In this document: positions 42,755 through 50,951 of the stretch, one piece after another
Numbering within the stretch: position 1 is the first letter of the stretch
Layout of the letters: each line of letters starts with the position of its first letter
Source of the DNA: Peptococcaceae bacterium
Lineage (GTDB): Bacteria > Bacillota > DSM-12270 > Thermacetogeniales > Thermacetogeniaceae
NCBI GenBank assembly: GCA_023249405.1
Contig: JAHFCR010000010.1
Location: 1 to 64,000 of the forward strand
Direction: 5' to 3'
Length of the DNA stretch: 64,000 nucleotides
Program-made: the position numbers and the translations under genes
Notes under the pieces: model-generated
The model's input: only the letters and a program-made list of their open reading frames with translations
Databases searched by the model: none
What the model was told of the DNA's origin: nothing

Positions 42755-44551
42755 TTAGGGACGGGGATTGTAAGGTTGCTGTTGCTTGCGCATGCGCAGG
42801 GATTTGGGGGTGACCTCGAGCAGTTCGTCATCGGCGATGAACTCCAGGCACTGCTCCAGACTCATCAGCCGGTGCGGGGTCAATTTGATTCCCAGGTCGG
42901 CGGTGGAACTGCGCATGTTGGTCAGGCGCTTCTTTTTGCAGACATTGATGGCCAGGTCGTCGGGGCGTGAGTTTTCACCGACGATCATCCCGGCATAGAT
43001 CGGCACACCTACCCCAACAAACAGTTCGCCACGTTCCTGGGCGTTTTCCAGCCCGTAGCCGGTGCTCTCACCGCTCTCGAAGGCCACCAGCGACCCCCGC
43101 AGGCGCGTCTGGATCTCGCCGGCCAGGGGGGCGTAGTGGTGAAAGGACTGGTACATGACACCGGTGCCCTTAGTGTCGGTCAGGAAATCAGAGCGGAAAC
43201 CGAACAGGGCGCGAGTGGGGACGTGGAACTCCAGGCGCACCTGGCCATTGGCATCCGGTTGCATGTTCATCAGGGTGCTCTTGCGGGGTCCCAGGTGCTC
43301 CATCACGATGCCGACATAGGCCTCCGGCACCTCGATCGCTACCTCTTCCACCGGCTCGCAGATCACTCCATTGATCTCCCGCTCGATCACCCGCGGCCGG
43401 GAGACCTCGAGTTCGTACCCCTCCCGCCGCATCGTCTCGATCAGGATCGACAGGTGCAATTCGCCCCGTCCGGAGACCAGGAAGGCATCTGGTGTGTCGG
43501 TGGGCTGCACCCGCAGGCTGACATCAGATTCCAATTCCCGCAGCAAACGCTCGCCGAGCTTGCGCGAGGTGGCGAAATCACCTTCCCGGCCGGCAAAAGG
43601 ACTCTTGTTGACCAGGAAAGTGACGGCCACGGTCGGCTCGTCGATCTGCACAAAGCTGAGCGAGATGGGGTTCTCCAGGTCAGCGATCGTCTCGCCGACG
43701 TTAATCTCCTCCAGCCCCACGACCACCACGATCTCTCCGGCGGCGGCCTCTTCCGCCGGCACTTTTTTCAGGCCGTCGAAGACAAATAGCCCGGCCAGCC
43801 GTTGATGGCGCGGTGTGCCGTCTGACCCCAGCACCGCCACCTCCTGCTTGTTGCGGATGGTGCCCTGGTGGATGCGTCCCACTGCCTGGCGCCCGACATA
43901 GGTATCATAGTCGATCAGGGTCACCCCGAGCTGCAGGTGAGCCTGGGGGTCGCCTGCAGGGGCGGGGATGGTGGAGACGATCAGGTCGAACAGCGGCTTC
44001 AGGTTGGATCCCGGCTGGCCTGGCTCCAGGGTGGCCGTACCTGCCTTGGCATTAGTGTAGACCACCGGGAAATCCAGCTGGGCACTGCTGGCGCCCAGGT
44101 CGATGAACAGATCCAGCACCTCGTCCAGCACCTCGGTGAGACGGGCGTTGGGACGGTCGATCTTGTTGATCACCACGATCGGCACCAGCCCGGATTCCAG
44201 TGCCTTGCGCAGCACGAAGCGGGTCTGGGGCATCGGCCCCTCTGAGGCGTCCACTAGCAACAGGACGCCGTCGACCATCTGCACGATCCGTTCCACCTCA
44301 CCGCCGAAGTCGGCGTGGCCGGGGGTGTCCACGATGTTCAGCTTATAGCCCTGGTACATGACGGCGGTGTTCTTGGCCATGATGGTGATACCGCGTTCCC
44401 GCTCCAGATCGTTGCGGTCCATGACGCGATCCTCCACGGTCTGCCGTTCGTGGAAGACCCCGCTCTGTTTCAACATGCCGTCCACCAGTGTGGTCTTGCC
44501 ATGGTCGACGTGGGCGATGATCGCCAGATTGCGAATGTGCTCTTGTTGCAT
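42755..44551 (-). CDS. typA: Translational GTPase TypA/BipA
   Basis: A 598-residue GTPase of standard length with [15 protein letters not shown] (G1), the RGITIMAKN switch, [14 protein letters not shown] (G3), NKIDRPNAR (G4), EF-G-like domains 2, 3 and 5 and a BipA-specific C-terminus. It binds ribosomes and supports 50S assembly and stress adaptation. GAGGAGC precedes the ATG. A strong promoter lies at 44713-44742, giving a leader of about 150 bases that includes a hairpin (44637-44668). Confidence 0.97.
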   Translation of the reverse strand: MQQEHIRNLAIIAHVDHGKTTLVDGMLKQSGVFHERQTVEDRVMDRNDLERERGITIMAKNTAVMYQGYKLNIVDTPGHADFGGEVERIVQMVDGVLLLVDASEGPMPQTRFVLRKALESGLVPIVVINKIDRPNARLTEVLDEVLDLFIDLGASSAQLDFPVVYTNAKAGTATLEPGQPGSNLKPLFDLIVSTIPAPAGDPQAHLQLGVTLIDYDTYVGRQAVGRIHQGTIRNKQEVAVLGSDGTPRHQRLAGLFVFDGLKKVPAEEAAAGEIVVVVGLEEINVGETIADLENPISLSFVQIDEPTVAVTFLVNKSPFAGREGDFATSRKLGERLLRELESDVSLRVQPTDTPDAFLVSGRGELHLSILIETMRREGYELEVSRPRVIEREINGVICEPVEEVAIEVPEAYVGIVMEHLGPRKSTLMNMQPDANGQVRLEFHVPTRALFGFRSDFLTDTKGTGVMYQSFHHYAPLAGEIQTRLRGSLVAFESGESTGYGLENAQERGELFVGVGVPIYAGMIVGENSRPDDLAINVCKKKRLTNMRSSTADLGIKLTPHRLMSLEQCLEFIADDELLEVTPKSLRMRKQQQPYNPRP

Positions 44552-44862
44552 AGTTGCTCCTCTATAAAAAATGTTTTAGGTAATAGACAGTAAGCAATCT
44601 TAGTATTAGCGTAACATTTTAGTCCGATACCGCGGAAAAGCCGTCTCACATTCCTGGCATGAGGCGGCTCACTGGTATCACCGACAAGGATCAGACTGCA
44701 AGCAGCACTATTATTATATTAATTTCCCCACACTATTGTCAATCTTAACCTTGCAACCTTAAACTCATTGCCGGTTGGTTACAACTCCGCAGGCGCTGTC
44801 CTTATGGTTCCAGGGTATTATATCTGCAAGGAGATGCGAAAAACAACGTTATTCCGCAACAA
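44552..44862 (-). other. Leader and upstream region of typA
   Basis: About 310 bases. It holds the typA promoter (44713-44742), an imperfect hairpin in its leader (AGCCGTCTCA paired with TGAGGCGGCT, 44637-44668), and past the promoter a stretch with no features before the csp terminator. No ORF with a binding site is seen. Confidence 0.55.
44713..44742 (-). promoter_or_regulatory. Sigma-A type promoter of typA
   Basis: On the minus strand a perfect TTGACA (44742-44737) and a perfect TATAAT (44718-44713) are separated by 18 bases. Confidence 0.85.
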
Positions 44863-44898
44863 AAGAACTCCCGCCAATGTGAGTTGGCGGGAGTTCTT
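44863..44898 (-). terminator. Terminator of the cold-shock gene
   Basis: AAGAACTCCCGCCAA pairs perfectly (15 bp) with 44884-44898. On the minus strand TTTTGTTG follows. It is 12 bases after the csp stop. Confidence 0.85.
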
Positions 44899-44910
44899 CT
44901 CGGTCAAACT

Positions 44911-45108
44911 TTACAGGCGTTCAACGTTGCTTGCCTGGGGTCCGCGGTTGCCCTGGACCACATCAAATCTCACCTTTTCATTCTCATCGAGCGACTTATA
45001 GCCTTCACCCTGAATTGCGGAGAAGTGAACGAACACATCGCCACCGTCTTCCTTCTCGATGAAGCCAAAGCCCTTCTCGGCATTAAACCACTTTACTTTA
45101 CCTTCCAT
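44911..45108 (-). CDS. Cold-shock protein (CspA family)
   Basis: A 65-residue single cold-shock domain with RNP1 [10 protein letters not shown] and RNP2 VFVHFSAI, ending QASNVERL. It binds single-stranded RNA and prevents structure at low temperature. The ATG at 45108 has AAGGAGG about 10 bases upstream. The promoter at 45238-45266 gives a leader of about 125 bases, as is usual for csp genes whose mRNA senses temperature. A good terminator follows. Confidence 0.95.
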   Translation of the reverse strand: MEGKVKWFNAEKGFGFIEKEDGGDVFVHFSAIQGEGYKSLDENEKVRFDVVQGNRGPQASNVERL

Positions 45109-45237
45109 TCTGTATGCGCCTCCTTCCATCATAGTTCATGCAAAAGCGGAATTGCCTTCAAGTACCTTTGTCCATACTAAAAACAGGAGGGCGCAAGAAC
45201 TTTTCAGTTATTCCTTGCTCTTTAACATGTCTGAACA

Positions 45238-45266
45238 AGTATAACATATTAAAATTGCAATGGCAA
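45238..45266 (-). promoter_or_regulatory. Sigma-A type promoter of the cold-shock gene
   Basis: On the minus strand TTGCCA (45266-45261) and TATACT (45243-45238) are 17 bases apart. The start of transcription falls near 45231. Confidence 0.75.
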
Positions 45267-45387
45267 GAAATAAATTCCATTATTTATCTACCCTGTTTAC
45301 CTGAGCGGGATTGGCGCAACCAAGCATCTAACCCCTGTGATGTAAGTTTTTTTATGAAGGATGAGCAGGGTGCCAATGGGGGACGGT

Positions 45388-45416
45388 TTGACTTGCTCTC
45401 CAGCTTGTCATATAAT
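45388..45416 (+). promoter_or_regulatory. Sigma-A type promoter of the DUF2087 gene
   Basis: TTGACT and a perfect TATAAT (45411-45416) are 17 bases apart, about 50 bases upstream of the GTG start. The -35 lies inside a repeat-like stretch. Confidence 0.7.
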
Positions 45417-45473
45417 AAACATTATAACACGATGTCTATTATATTGACAAACAGATAGGGGTAGTGTTGTCTG

Positions 45474-46229
45474 GTGGGTCTCTCAGAGCTGTTCTGGAAC
45501 GCCTCCCTGGAGGAGCTTAAAAGCGGTTATGTCGAACAGGGGGATCGCTATCTCTGCCTGCTCTGCGGCAGACAGGCAGAAAAGGGGATCATCAACTCCG
45601 AGGATGGGGTTCTCTACGAGGCAGAGAGATACATGCGCAGCCATATCGAGCGGGCCCATCAGTCGGTGTTTGCCTACCTGCTCGATCTGGATAAGAAGCT
45701 CACCGGTCTGACCGAGCATCAGAAGAGTCTGCTCAGACTCTTTTACCAGGGCCGTAGCGATCGCCAGGTGCAGGCCGAACTGGGTATCGGCAGCCCCTCG
45801 ACCATCCGAAATCATCGCTTCGTGTTGAGGGAGCGAGAACGTCAGGCCAGGCTGTTTCTGGCGATGATGGAACTATTGAAGGAAAGGGACCGGTATGCCC
45901 CGGGATTTGTAGATCCCCATCAAACTGCCAGGATGATGGATGGTCGCTATAATGTCACCGAGGATGAAAGGGAAGAGATATTGAGGAAGTTCTTTCCCGA
46001 GGGCGTGAACGGGCCCCTGAAGAGCTTCCCCCCAAAGGAGAAGCAGAGGCTAGTCCTGCTGCGGGAGATTGCCGGGCGGTTGGAGAGGGGCCGGCATTAT
46101 CGGGAACAGGAAATCAACCAGATCTTGCAGGCGGTGTATCATGATCACGTCACCCTGCGCCGGTTTCTGATCGAATACGGCTTTCTGGACCGGAAACCCG
46201 ACGGCGGCCGGTATTGGCTGAAGATATGA
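45474..46229 (+). CDS. DUF2087 domain transcriptional regulator
   Basis: A 251-residue protein. The N-terminus has a Cys pair (YLCLLCGRQ) and CGRQAEKGII, a His pair near residue 58 (HIERAH) suggestive of a C2H2-like finger, then a helix-turn-helix of LuxR-like form (LTEHQKSLLRLFYQGRSDRQ, IGSPSTIRNHRFVLRERERQ). The C-terminal half is a DUF2087 domain (EILRKFFPEGVNGPLKSFPP, KEKQRLVLLREIAGRLERG, YGFLDRKPDGGRYWL). Such proteins are probable DNA-binding regulators. A GIY-YIG gene follows 31 bases later in the same direction, an arrangement found in related Firmicutes. Confidence 0.85.
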   Translation: MGLSELFWNASLEELKSGYVEQGDRYLCLLCGRQAEKGIINSEDGVLYEAERYMRSHIERAHQSVFAYLLDLDKKLTGLTEHQKSLLRLFYQGRSDRQVQAELGIGSPSTIRNHRFVLRERERQARLFLAMMELLKERDRYAPGFVDPHQTARMMDGRYNVTEDEREEILRKFFPEGVNGPLKSFPPKEKQRLVLLREIAGRLERGRHYREQEINQILQAVYHDHVTLRRFLIEYGFLDRKPDGGRYWLKI

Positions 46230-46260
46230 GAAGGCAGAAGCGGTACGAGGAGCGAGAGAG

Positions 46261-46629
46261 ATGGATCGCAAGAAAGAGTTGAAACAATTATATAAGGAAG
46301 CGGAGATCCCGGCGGGGGTCTACCAGATCAAAAACACCAGCAACCAGAAGGTCTTTATAGGAAGCAGCATGAACCTGAACGGCATGAACGGCCAGCGTTT
46401 TCAGCTGGAAATGGGTTCTCACCGCAATAAAAAGCTTCAGCAGGAGTGGCAGGAATTTGGGGCGGAGGCCTTTGTCTTTGAAGTATTGGAGACCCTCAAG
46501 AAGAAAGAGGAAGGATATTTTGACGCCCGGGGGGTCCTGAAAAAGCTCGAGGCCAAATGGCTGGATCAGCTGCAGCCGTTTGGCGACCGCGGGTACAACG
46601 AACAGAAACTAAAACCCGGGGATCGTTGA
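46261..46629 (+). CDS. GIY-YIG nuclease family protein
   Basis: A 122-residue protein whose residues 15-105 match the GIY-YIG fold: AGVYQIKNTSNQKVFIGSS (the GIY-YIG motif appears as GVY and VFIG), then NKKLQQEWQEFGAEAFVFEV and a final LEAKWLDQL. The family includes UvrC and homing nucleases; small stand-alone forms may be inactive, and the typical YIG tyrosine is a Phe here. GAGGAGCGAGAG precedes the ATG. It follows the DUF2087 regulator, with which it is likely co-transcribed. Confidence 0.85.
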   Translation: MDRKKELKQLYKEAEIPAGVYQIKNTSNQKVFIGSSMNLNGMNGQRFQLEMGSHRNKKLQQEWQEFGAEAFVFEVLETLKKKEEGYFDARGVLKKLEAKWLDQLQPFGDRGYNEQKLKPGDR

Positions 46630-46852
46630 TGCCGGCACTCCAGCCATATGCCAGATGCATATAGAATATTCGGCGCCAGGCTGACTTCAGCGATGGCAGT
46701 AAACTTCAAAGCGAAATAGCAGTATCTGGAATAATGTGTTATGCTGGAAATAAATGAGACCGCATTAAACAAAGGTTCTATTGCAGCATAAAGGTGGTGG
46801 CCTTCGTCCGGCAGAGGCTTTAGCCCTGGTGAGTGCAGAGGGAGTGAGCGGG

Positions 46853-47194
46853 GTGTCGACCGGCACCGGAACATCGAATGCCGACCTCGATCGGCTAATC
46901 CAGGATCTGGCGATCATATACCAGCCGGAGAGGGTTATCCTGTTCGGCTTGAGGGCCAGGGGAGATGCCAGGGCCTCCAGCGATATCGACCTGCTGATCG
47001 TGAAAGAGACCGATCAGCGCTTCGTGGAGCGGATCGTCGAGGTGTTCCGGCTGCTAAAACCGAAGATTGCTCTGGATATATTGGTCTACACCCCTGCCGA
47101 ATTTGCCATGCTCAAAGAGAGCAATTCCTTCGTGAAACAGGCTGTCCGTGAGGGCAAGGAAATATACACGAGCAGGACCGCCTCGAAGCGTTAG
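46853..47194 (+). CDS. Minimal nucleotidyltransferase with altered GS motif
   Basis: A 113-residue MNT-type protein: ERVILFGLRARGDARASSDI, then DLLIVKE, with D-x-D intact and further acidic text KIALDILVY. In the family the line is FGSxARG; here the Ser is replaced by Leu (FGLRARG), so nucleotide transfer may be lost. No HEPN partner follows. GTG 46853 has GGAG 8 bases upstream; starts at 46829 and 46781 are possible. The 3' end of the gene forms one arm of a terminator. It may be a decaying antitoxin of a lost pair. Confidence 0.75.
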   Translation: MSTGTGTSNADLDRLIQDLAIIYQPERVILFGLRARGDARASSDIDLLIVKETDQRFVERIVEVFRLLKPKIALDILVYTPAEFAMLKESNSFVKQAVREGKEIYTSRTASKR

Positions 47195-47211
47195 CATCGA
47201 GGCGGTCCTTT
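47175..47211 (+). terminator. Terminator embedded in the end of the nucleotidyltransferase gene
   Basis: GGACCGCCTCGA pairs perfectly (12 bp) with TCGAGGCGGTCC, followed by TTT. The stop codon lies in the 10-base loop, so the last codons form the left arm. Confidence 0.8.
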
Positions 47212-47626
47212 GGTTATTGATGCAAATATTAATGATGCAAGCATGGCGATGGTTCGCATCTCGTAGTGTTTGATAATCTGGATGCTGCCATCGTTGAACT
47301 GGATGGCAGGAGCCAATCACTGGTTTCGTATTCGGGAGCGCTAAAAGATACTGGCAAGAGGATGGCGTATTCAGTGCTTATTGAGAAAACAGCGCTTTGA
47401 AGTGTCGCTGGCCCGTGGCAGGGTGAACGCGAATCAACCATCTGGCTAAAACTGGTTCTTTGCTATTTGTAGCAAATGCTACAGACATTTCTCTCAAATA
47501 TTTTTACAATTAGAGTTGTTCGGTTGGTTGATGGTGGGATGTTGACAGCATGCCCCTGATCCATCAACTAATCATTAAGATTATCCAACAGTATCCTACA
47601 AATGCGGACAACCGGAAGGTGATCCC
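47195..47626. other. Upstream region of the Crp/Fnr-type gene
   Basis: About 430 bases without a supported gene. After the terminator (to 47211) the sequence has short frames on both strands with no binding site. Near its right end are a 16-base palindrome (47468-47483) and an AT-rich stretch (47488-47515) that probably carries the regulator's promoter. Confidence 0.55.
47468..47483. promoter_or_regulatory. Palindrome upstream of the Crp/Fnr gene
   Basis: TGTAGC-AAAT-GCTACA is a perfect palindrome with a 4-base spacer, about 150 bases before the regulator start. The half-site differs from the FNR (TTGAT) and CRP (TGTGA) consensus, so its binder is uncertain; autoregulation is possible. Confidence 0.35.
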
Positions 47627-48331
47627 GTGGCAAGGTGTTCATTGTGTAAAGGGCTGACAGAGACGCACTCTCTCGATCCGGCCTGCATCGCCGACTTCTG
47701 GATTTTTCAAAACCTGGAACAGGCTGATATAGAGGCGCTGATTCGGCATACCCAGGCGGAAAGTTTCTCCTCGGGCCAGATGATTTTCAAACAGGGTGAG
47801 ACCACCAACCGGATTCTGATCATTAAATCCGGCAGGATCCGGCTCTGGAAGGTGACGGAAGAGGGCAATGAGATCACTCTTGACATCCGCAAGTCTGGAG
47901 ATATTCTTGGAGAGAGCGTTTTCAGCCATGATGGCTTCATTCCGGTCAATGCGACCTGTCTGGAGGAAACTTACACCTGTGGACTGACCAGAGGCGGGTT
48001 TGAAAAGCTGGTTCTGAGCAATCCTAATATCGGCTTGCAGGTGATCAAAAACCTCAGCCAGCGCATAGATTGGCTCACCAGCCGTGTCGGAGATATGAGC
48101 TACTCCAATCTGGAGGAACGCCTGTACCGGATCCTCGCGGCTGTGGCACAGGAGCATGGAATGAAGAGCGACAAGGGGCTCATCCTTCCCATGCCGCTTA
48201 CTCATGAGGACCTCTCGTTCCTGGTGGGCGCCCATCGGGTGAGCATTAGCCGTGCGATGAAAGCACTGCACAACTCCGGGCAAGTGATCAGGGATGGAAA
48301 GTTTCTGATCGTTCGCCAGGGTGTCATATAG
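47627..48331 (+). CDS. Crp/Fnr family regulator with N-terminal cysteine cluster
   Basis: A 234-residue regulator. It starts MARCSLCKGLTETHSLDPAC, so Cys4, Cys7 and Cys20 lie before the cyclic-nucleotide-type beta barrel (about 25-140), and Cys111 and Cys118 follow in it. FNR uses three N-terminal Cys plus one central Cys to hold a 4Fe-4S cluster, with about 93 residues between the third and the fourth; here Cys20 to Cys111 is 91. A winged helix (LTHEDLSFLVGAHRVSISRA) ends the protein. Oxygen or iron-sulfur sensing is a good inference. nifS, iscU and a flavoprotein follow in the same direction, so it may control Fe-S assembly. Confidence 0.88.
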   Translation: MARCSLCKGLTETHSLDPACIADFWIFQNLEQADIEALIRHTQAESFSSGQMIFKQGETTNRILIIKSGRIRLWKVTEEGNEITLDIRKSGDILGESVFSHDGFIPVNATCLEETYTCGLTRGGFEKLVLSNPNIGLQVIKNLSQRIDWLTSRVGDMSYSNLEERLYRILAAVAQEHGMKSDKGLILPMPLTHEDLSFLVGAHRVSISRAMKALHNSGQVIRDGKFLIVRQGVI

Positions 48332-48412
48332 GCGATCCTGGATTAATCCCAACCACACCCATGTCTCGATAGGGCAAGATCGAATGCCATGAAATATGAA
48401 AGGGTGAAAAAA

Positions 48413-49603
48413 ATGAGTGGCAGGAGCGTATATCTGGATTATGCGGCAACTACCTATGTAAAACCGGAAGTTTTGCAGGAGATGCTCCCATACTTCAATG
48501 TTAATTTTGGCAATCCGTCATCCTTATATTCAATATCGAGTGTGACTCAGAGGGCCATAGACAGATCCAGAGAAAGAGTGGCCGGGGCCATCAACGCGGA
48601 GAGGGAAGAGATCTATTTCACCGGGTGCGGCTCCGAGGCTGACAACTGGGCCTTGAAAGGAGTGGCCTTCGCCAACAGGCGCCGGGGAAATCATATCATC
48701 ACTACAAAAATAGAACATCATGCAATACTGCATGCCTGTGAGTTTTTAGAGAGCAATGGGTTCGAGGTTACCTATCTTCCCGTTGATCAGTATGGCTTTG
48801 TCGATCCAGATGAGCTGGAGCGGGCGATCAATGAAAGAACCATTCTGGTCTCAGTAATGTTTGCCAATAATGAGATCGGCACGATCGAACCGATCAGGGA
48901 GATTGGGGCCATCTGCCGCAACCGGAAAATACTTTTTCACACCGACGCTGTGCAGGCGGTAGGCCACGTGCCGGTAGATGTCAAGGATATGAATATCGAC
49001 TTGCTCTCTCTGGCTGCCCATAAATTTTATGGCCCCAAGGGAGTGGGAGCGCTTTACATAAAGAAAGGCATAAAAATCGACAATCTCATTCATGGCGGTG
49101 GGCAGGAAAGAGGAAAAAGAGCGGGCACTGAAAATGTGGCGGGAATAGTTGGCCTGGGTAAAGCCATCGAGCTGGCGGTATCAGAGATGGAGTTAGAAAA
49201 CCTGAGGCTCTCGGGGTTGAGGGACAGGCTGATAACAGGGCTTATGAAAATACCGCACAGCAGATTGAACGGCCCCAAAGGATTCAGCAGATTGCCGGGC
49301 AATGTGAATGTATGCCTCAGATTCATCGAGGGAGAGTCCATAATTTTATTGCTTGACAGTATGGGGGTATGTGCCTCCAGCGGCAGCGCCTGCACCTCGG
49401 GCTCGCTGGATCCCTCTCATGTATTGCTGGCCATCGGGCTGCCGCATGAGATTGTGCACGGCTCGCTGAGACTTACCATGGGAAGCGGTACGACCGATGA
49501 GGACGTCGATTATGTATTGGAAGTACTCCCGGGAATTGTTGACAGGCTCAGAGAGATGTCACCTTTGTGGAAAGAATATCTGAGGGAGGAGATAAAAGTA
49601 TGA
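48413..49603 (+). CDS. Cysteine desulfurase (NifS/IscS family)
   Basis: A 396-residue PLP enzyme. It opens with VYLDYAATTYVKPEVL, has EADNWALKG, the PLP lysine in AAHKFYGPKGVG, GGGQERGKRAGTENV and the catalytic cysteine in CASSGSACTSG. It takes sulfur from cysteine for Fe-S clusters. The ATG at 48413 has AAAGGGTG a few bases upstream; an earlier in-frame ATG is at 48389. The stop overlaps the iscU start (ATGA), so translation is coupled. It is 80 bases downstream of the Crp/Fnr-type gene. Confidence 0.95.
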   Translation: MSGRSVYLDYAATTYVKPEVLQEMLPYFNVNFGNPSSLYSISSVTQRAIDRSRERVAGAINAEREEIYFTGCGSEADNWALKGVAFANRRRGNHIITTKIEHHAILHACEFLESNGFEVTYLPVDQYGFVDPDELERAINERTILVSVMFANNEIGTIEPIREIGAICRNRKILFHTDAVQAVGHVPVDVKDMNIDLLSLAAHKFYGPKGVGALYIKKGIKIDNLIHGGGQERGKRAGTENVAGIVGLGKAIELAVSEMELENLRLSGLRDRLITGLMKIPHSRLNGPKGFSRLPGNVNVCLRFIEGESIILLLDSMGVCASSGSACTSGSLDPSHVLLAIGLPHEIVHGSLRLTMGSGTTDEDVDYVLEVLPGIVDRLREMSPLWKEYLREEIKV

Positions 49604-50028
49604 TGTACAGTGAAAAGGTGATGGACCACTTTATGCACCCCAGAAATGTCGGCGAGATCCCGGATGCCAATGGCATTGGCGAGGTGGGAAATCCAGTCTG
49701 CGGCGATATCATGAAGATCTATTTGAAGGTTGAGGAGAATATAGTCAAGGACGTGAAGTTCAATACATTCGGCTGTGGTTCCGCCATAGCCTCATCCAGC
49801 ATGGCTACGGAGCTGATCAAGGGCCGGACGCTTGAGGATGCCTGGACGCTCACCAACAAGGCGGTCGCCGAGGCGCTCGACGGACTGCCTCCGATCAAGA
49901 TGCACTGTTCCGTGCTCGCCGAAGAGGCAGTGCATAAGGCGATCAACGATTACCGGGTCTCTGCGGGTCTTCAGCTGTGGGATTACAAGGAGCACGATGA
50001 CATACATGCTCAGGTACACGGCAATTGA
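49600..50028 (+). CDS. Fe-S cluster scaffold protein IscU/NifU N-terminal type
   Basis: A 142-residue scaffold with the three cluster-binding Cys: C34 in NPVCGDIM, C59 in FGCGSAIASSS and C103 in KMHCSVLAE, plus Asp36. It receives sulfur from the desulfurase and assembles 2Fe-2S or 4Fe-4S clusters. GGGAGGAG precedes its ATG, which overlaps the NifS stop codon. The pair resembles the minimal nifS-iscU operons of clostridia. No iscA, hscBA or ferredoxin is adjacent. Confidence 0.95.
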   Translation: MMYSEKVMDHFMHPRNVGEIPDANGIGEVGNPVCGDIMKIYLKVEENIVKDVKFNTFGCGSAIASSSMATELIKGRTLEDAWTLTNKAVAEALDGLPPIKMHCSVLAEEAVHKAINDYRVSAGLQLWDYKEHDDIHAQVHGN

Positions 50029-50112
50029 GACAAAAGGAGTTTCTTTTGCGCGCTTCAATAACCTAAATATCAGGCGTATCTATTTTCAAATGAGACCAGG
50101 GAGGATTGGCCA

Positions 50113-50754
50113 ATGAAGGTATTAGCGATCAACGGGAGCCCCAGAAAGAAGTGGAACACGGCCACCCTGCTGGGCAAGGCGCTCGAAGGGGCGGCCTCGC
50201 AGGGGGCGGAGACAGAACTGATACATCTTTACGACCTCGATTACAAGGGGTGCATCAGCTGTTTTTCCTGTAAATTGAAAGACGGTAAGAGCTACGGCAG
50301 GTGTGCCGTCAAGGACGACCTGGCGCCGGTTCTCGAAAGGATCGAGTCAACCGATGCCTTCATCCTGGGCTCGCCGATCTACCTGGGGGCGGCTACCGGC
50401 CAGATGAGGTCCTTCCTGGAGCGGCTGGTCTTTCCGTATCTGGTCTATGACCTGGAACGGTCCACTCTCTGCCGGCGGCGAATCAGGACCGGTTTCATCT
50501 ATACCTTGGGTGCGGATGAGGATCAAATGAAGCAGATGGGTTTCGACCAGCCACTCAAGCTCACCGAGATGATGCTGAAAGGGATCTTTGGCGCCTCGGA
50601 AACGCTGCTGGTCAATGACACCTACCAGTTTGACGATTATTCCAAGTATGTCACCCCCAGGTTCGATCCTGAGCAGAAAGCCAGAAGGCGAGCGGATGTA
50701 TTTCCACAGGATTGCCAGAAAGCCTTCGAGATGGGGGCCAGATTAGCCCGATAA
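50113..50754 (+). CDS. Iron-sulfur flavoprotein (NADPH-dependent FMN reductase family)
   Basis: A 213-residue flavodoxin-like protein. KVLAINGSPRKKWNTATLL binds the FMN phosphate, and the compact motif Cys47-x2-Cys50-x2-Cys53-x10-Cys64 (DYKGCISCFSCKL and GRC) fits the 4Fe-4S site of iron-sulfur flavoproteins, with a somewhat longer last gap. ILGSPIYLGAATGQMRSFLE is also typical. It probably transfers electrons or reduces small oxidants. GGGAGG lies before ATG 50113. It is 84 bases after iscU in the same direction, consistent with one Fe-S related operon. Confidence 0.9.
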   Translation: MKVLAINGSPRKKWNTATLLGKALEGAASQGAETELIHLYDLDYKGCISCFSCKLKDGKSYGRCAVKDDLAPVLERIESTDAFILGSPIYLGAATGQMRSFLERLVFPYLVYDLERSTLCRRRIRTGFIYTLGADEDQMKQMGFDQPLKLTEMMLKGIFGASETLLVNDTYQFDDYSKYVTPRFDPEQKARRRADVFPQDCQKAFEMGARLAR

Positions 50755-50951
50755 AATCACTGGCAAAGGATTCTTTTGCCTCAGGGTCTCCGGCGACAGG
50801 GAGCTTCAGGGCATGAAACCCATTGTGTTCGGCCCTCTGGCTTTTGATCGCCCTGACACTGTGTTGAGCGCCATATCATCAGGGTCATTGCGGCAGATGC
50901 TTGAGCCCCCTGTCTGTTAGCTGCTCAGCGCGTCAGTCGGCGCCGCCGGAT

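Larger units (their letters stand above)
45109..45473. other. Divergent promoter region between csp and the DUF2087 gene
   Basis: About 365 bases with the long csp leader, the csp promoter (45238-45266, minus) and the promoter of the DUF2087 gene (45388-45416, plus). The GGGGGACGGTTTGAC at 45378-45392 contains the core of the dispersed repeat and overlaps the second promoter. No ORF is supported. Confidence 0.6.
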
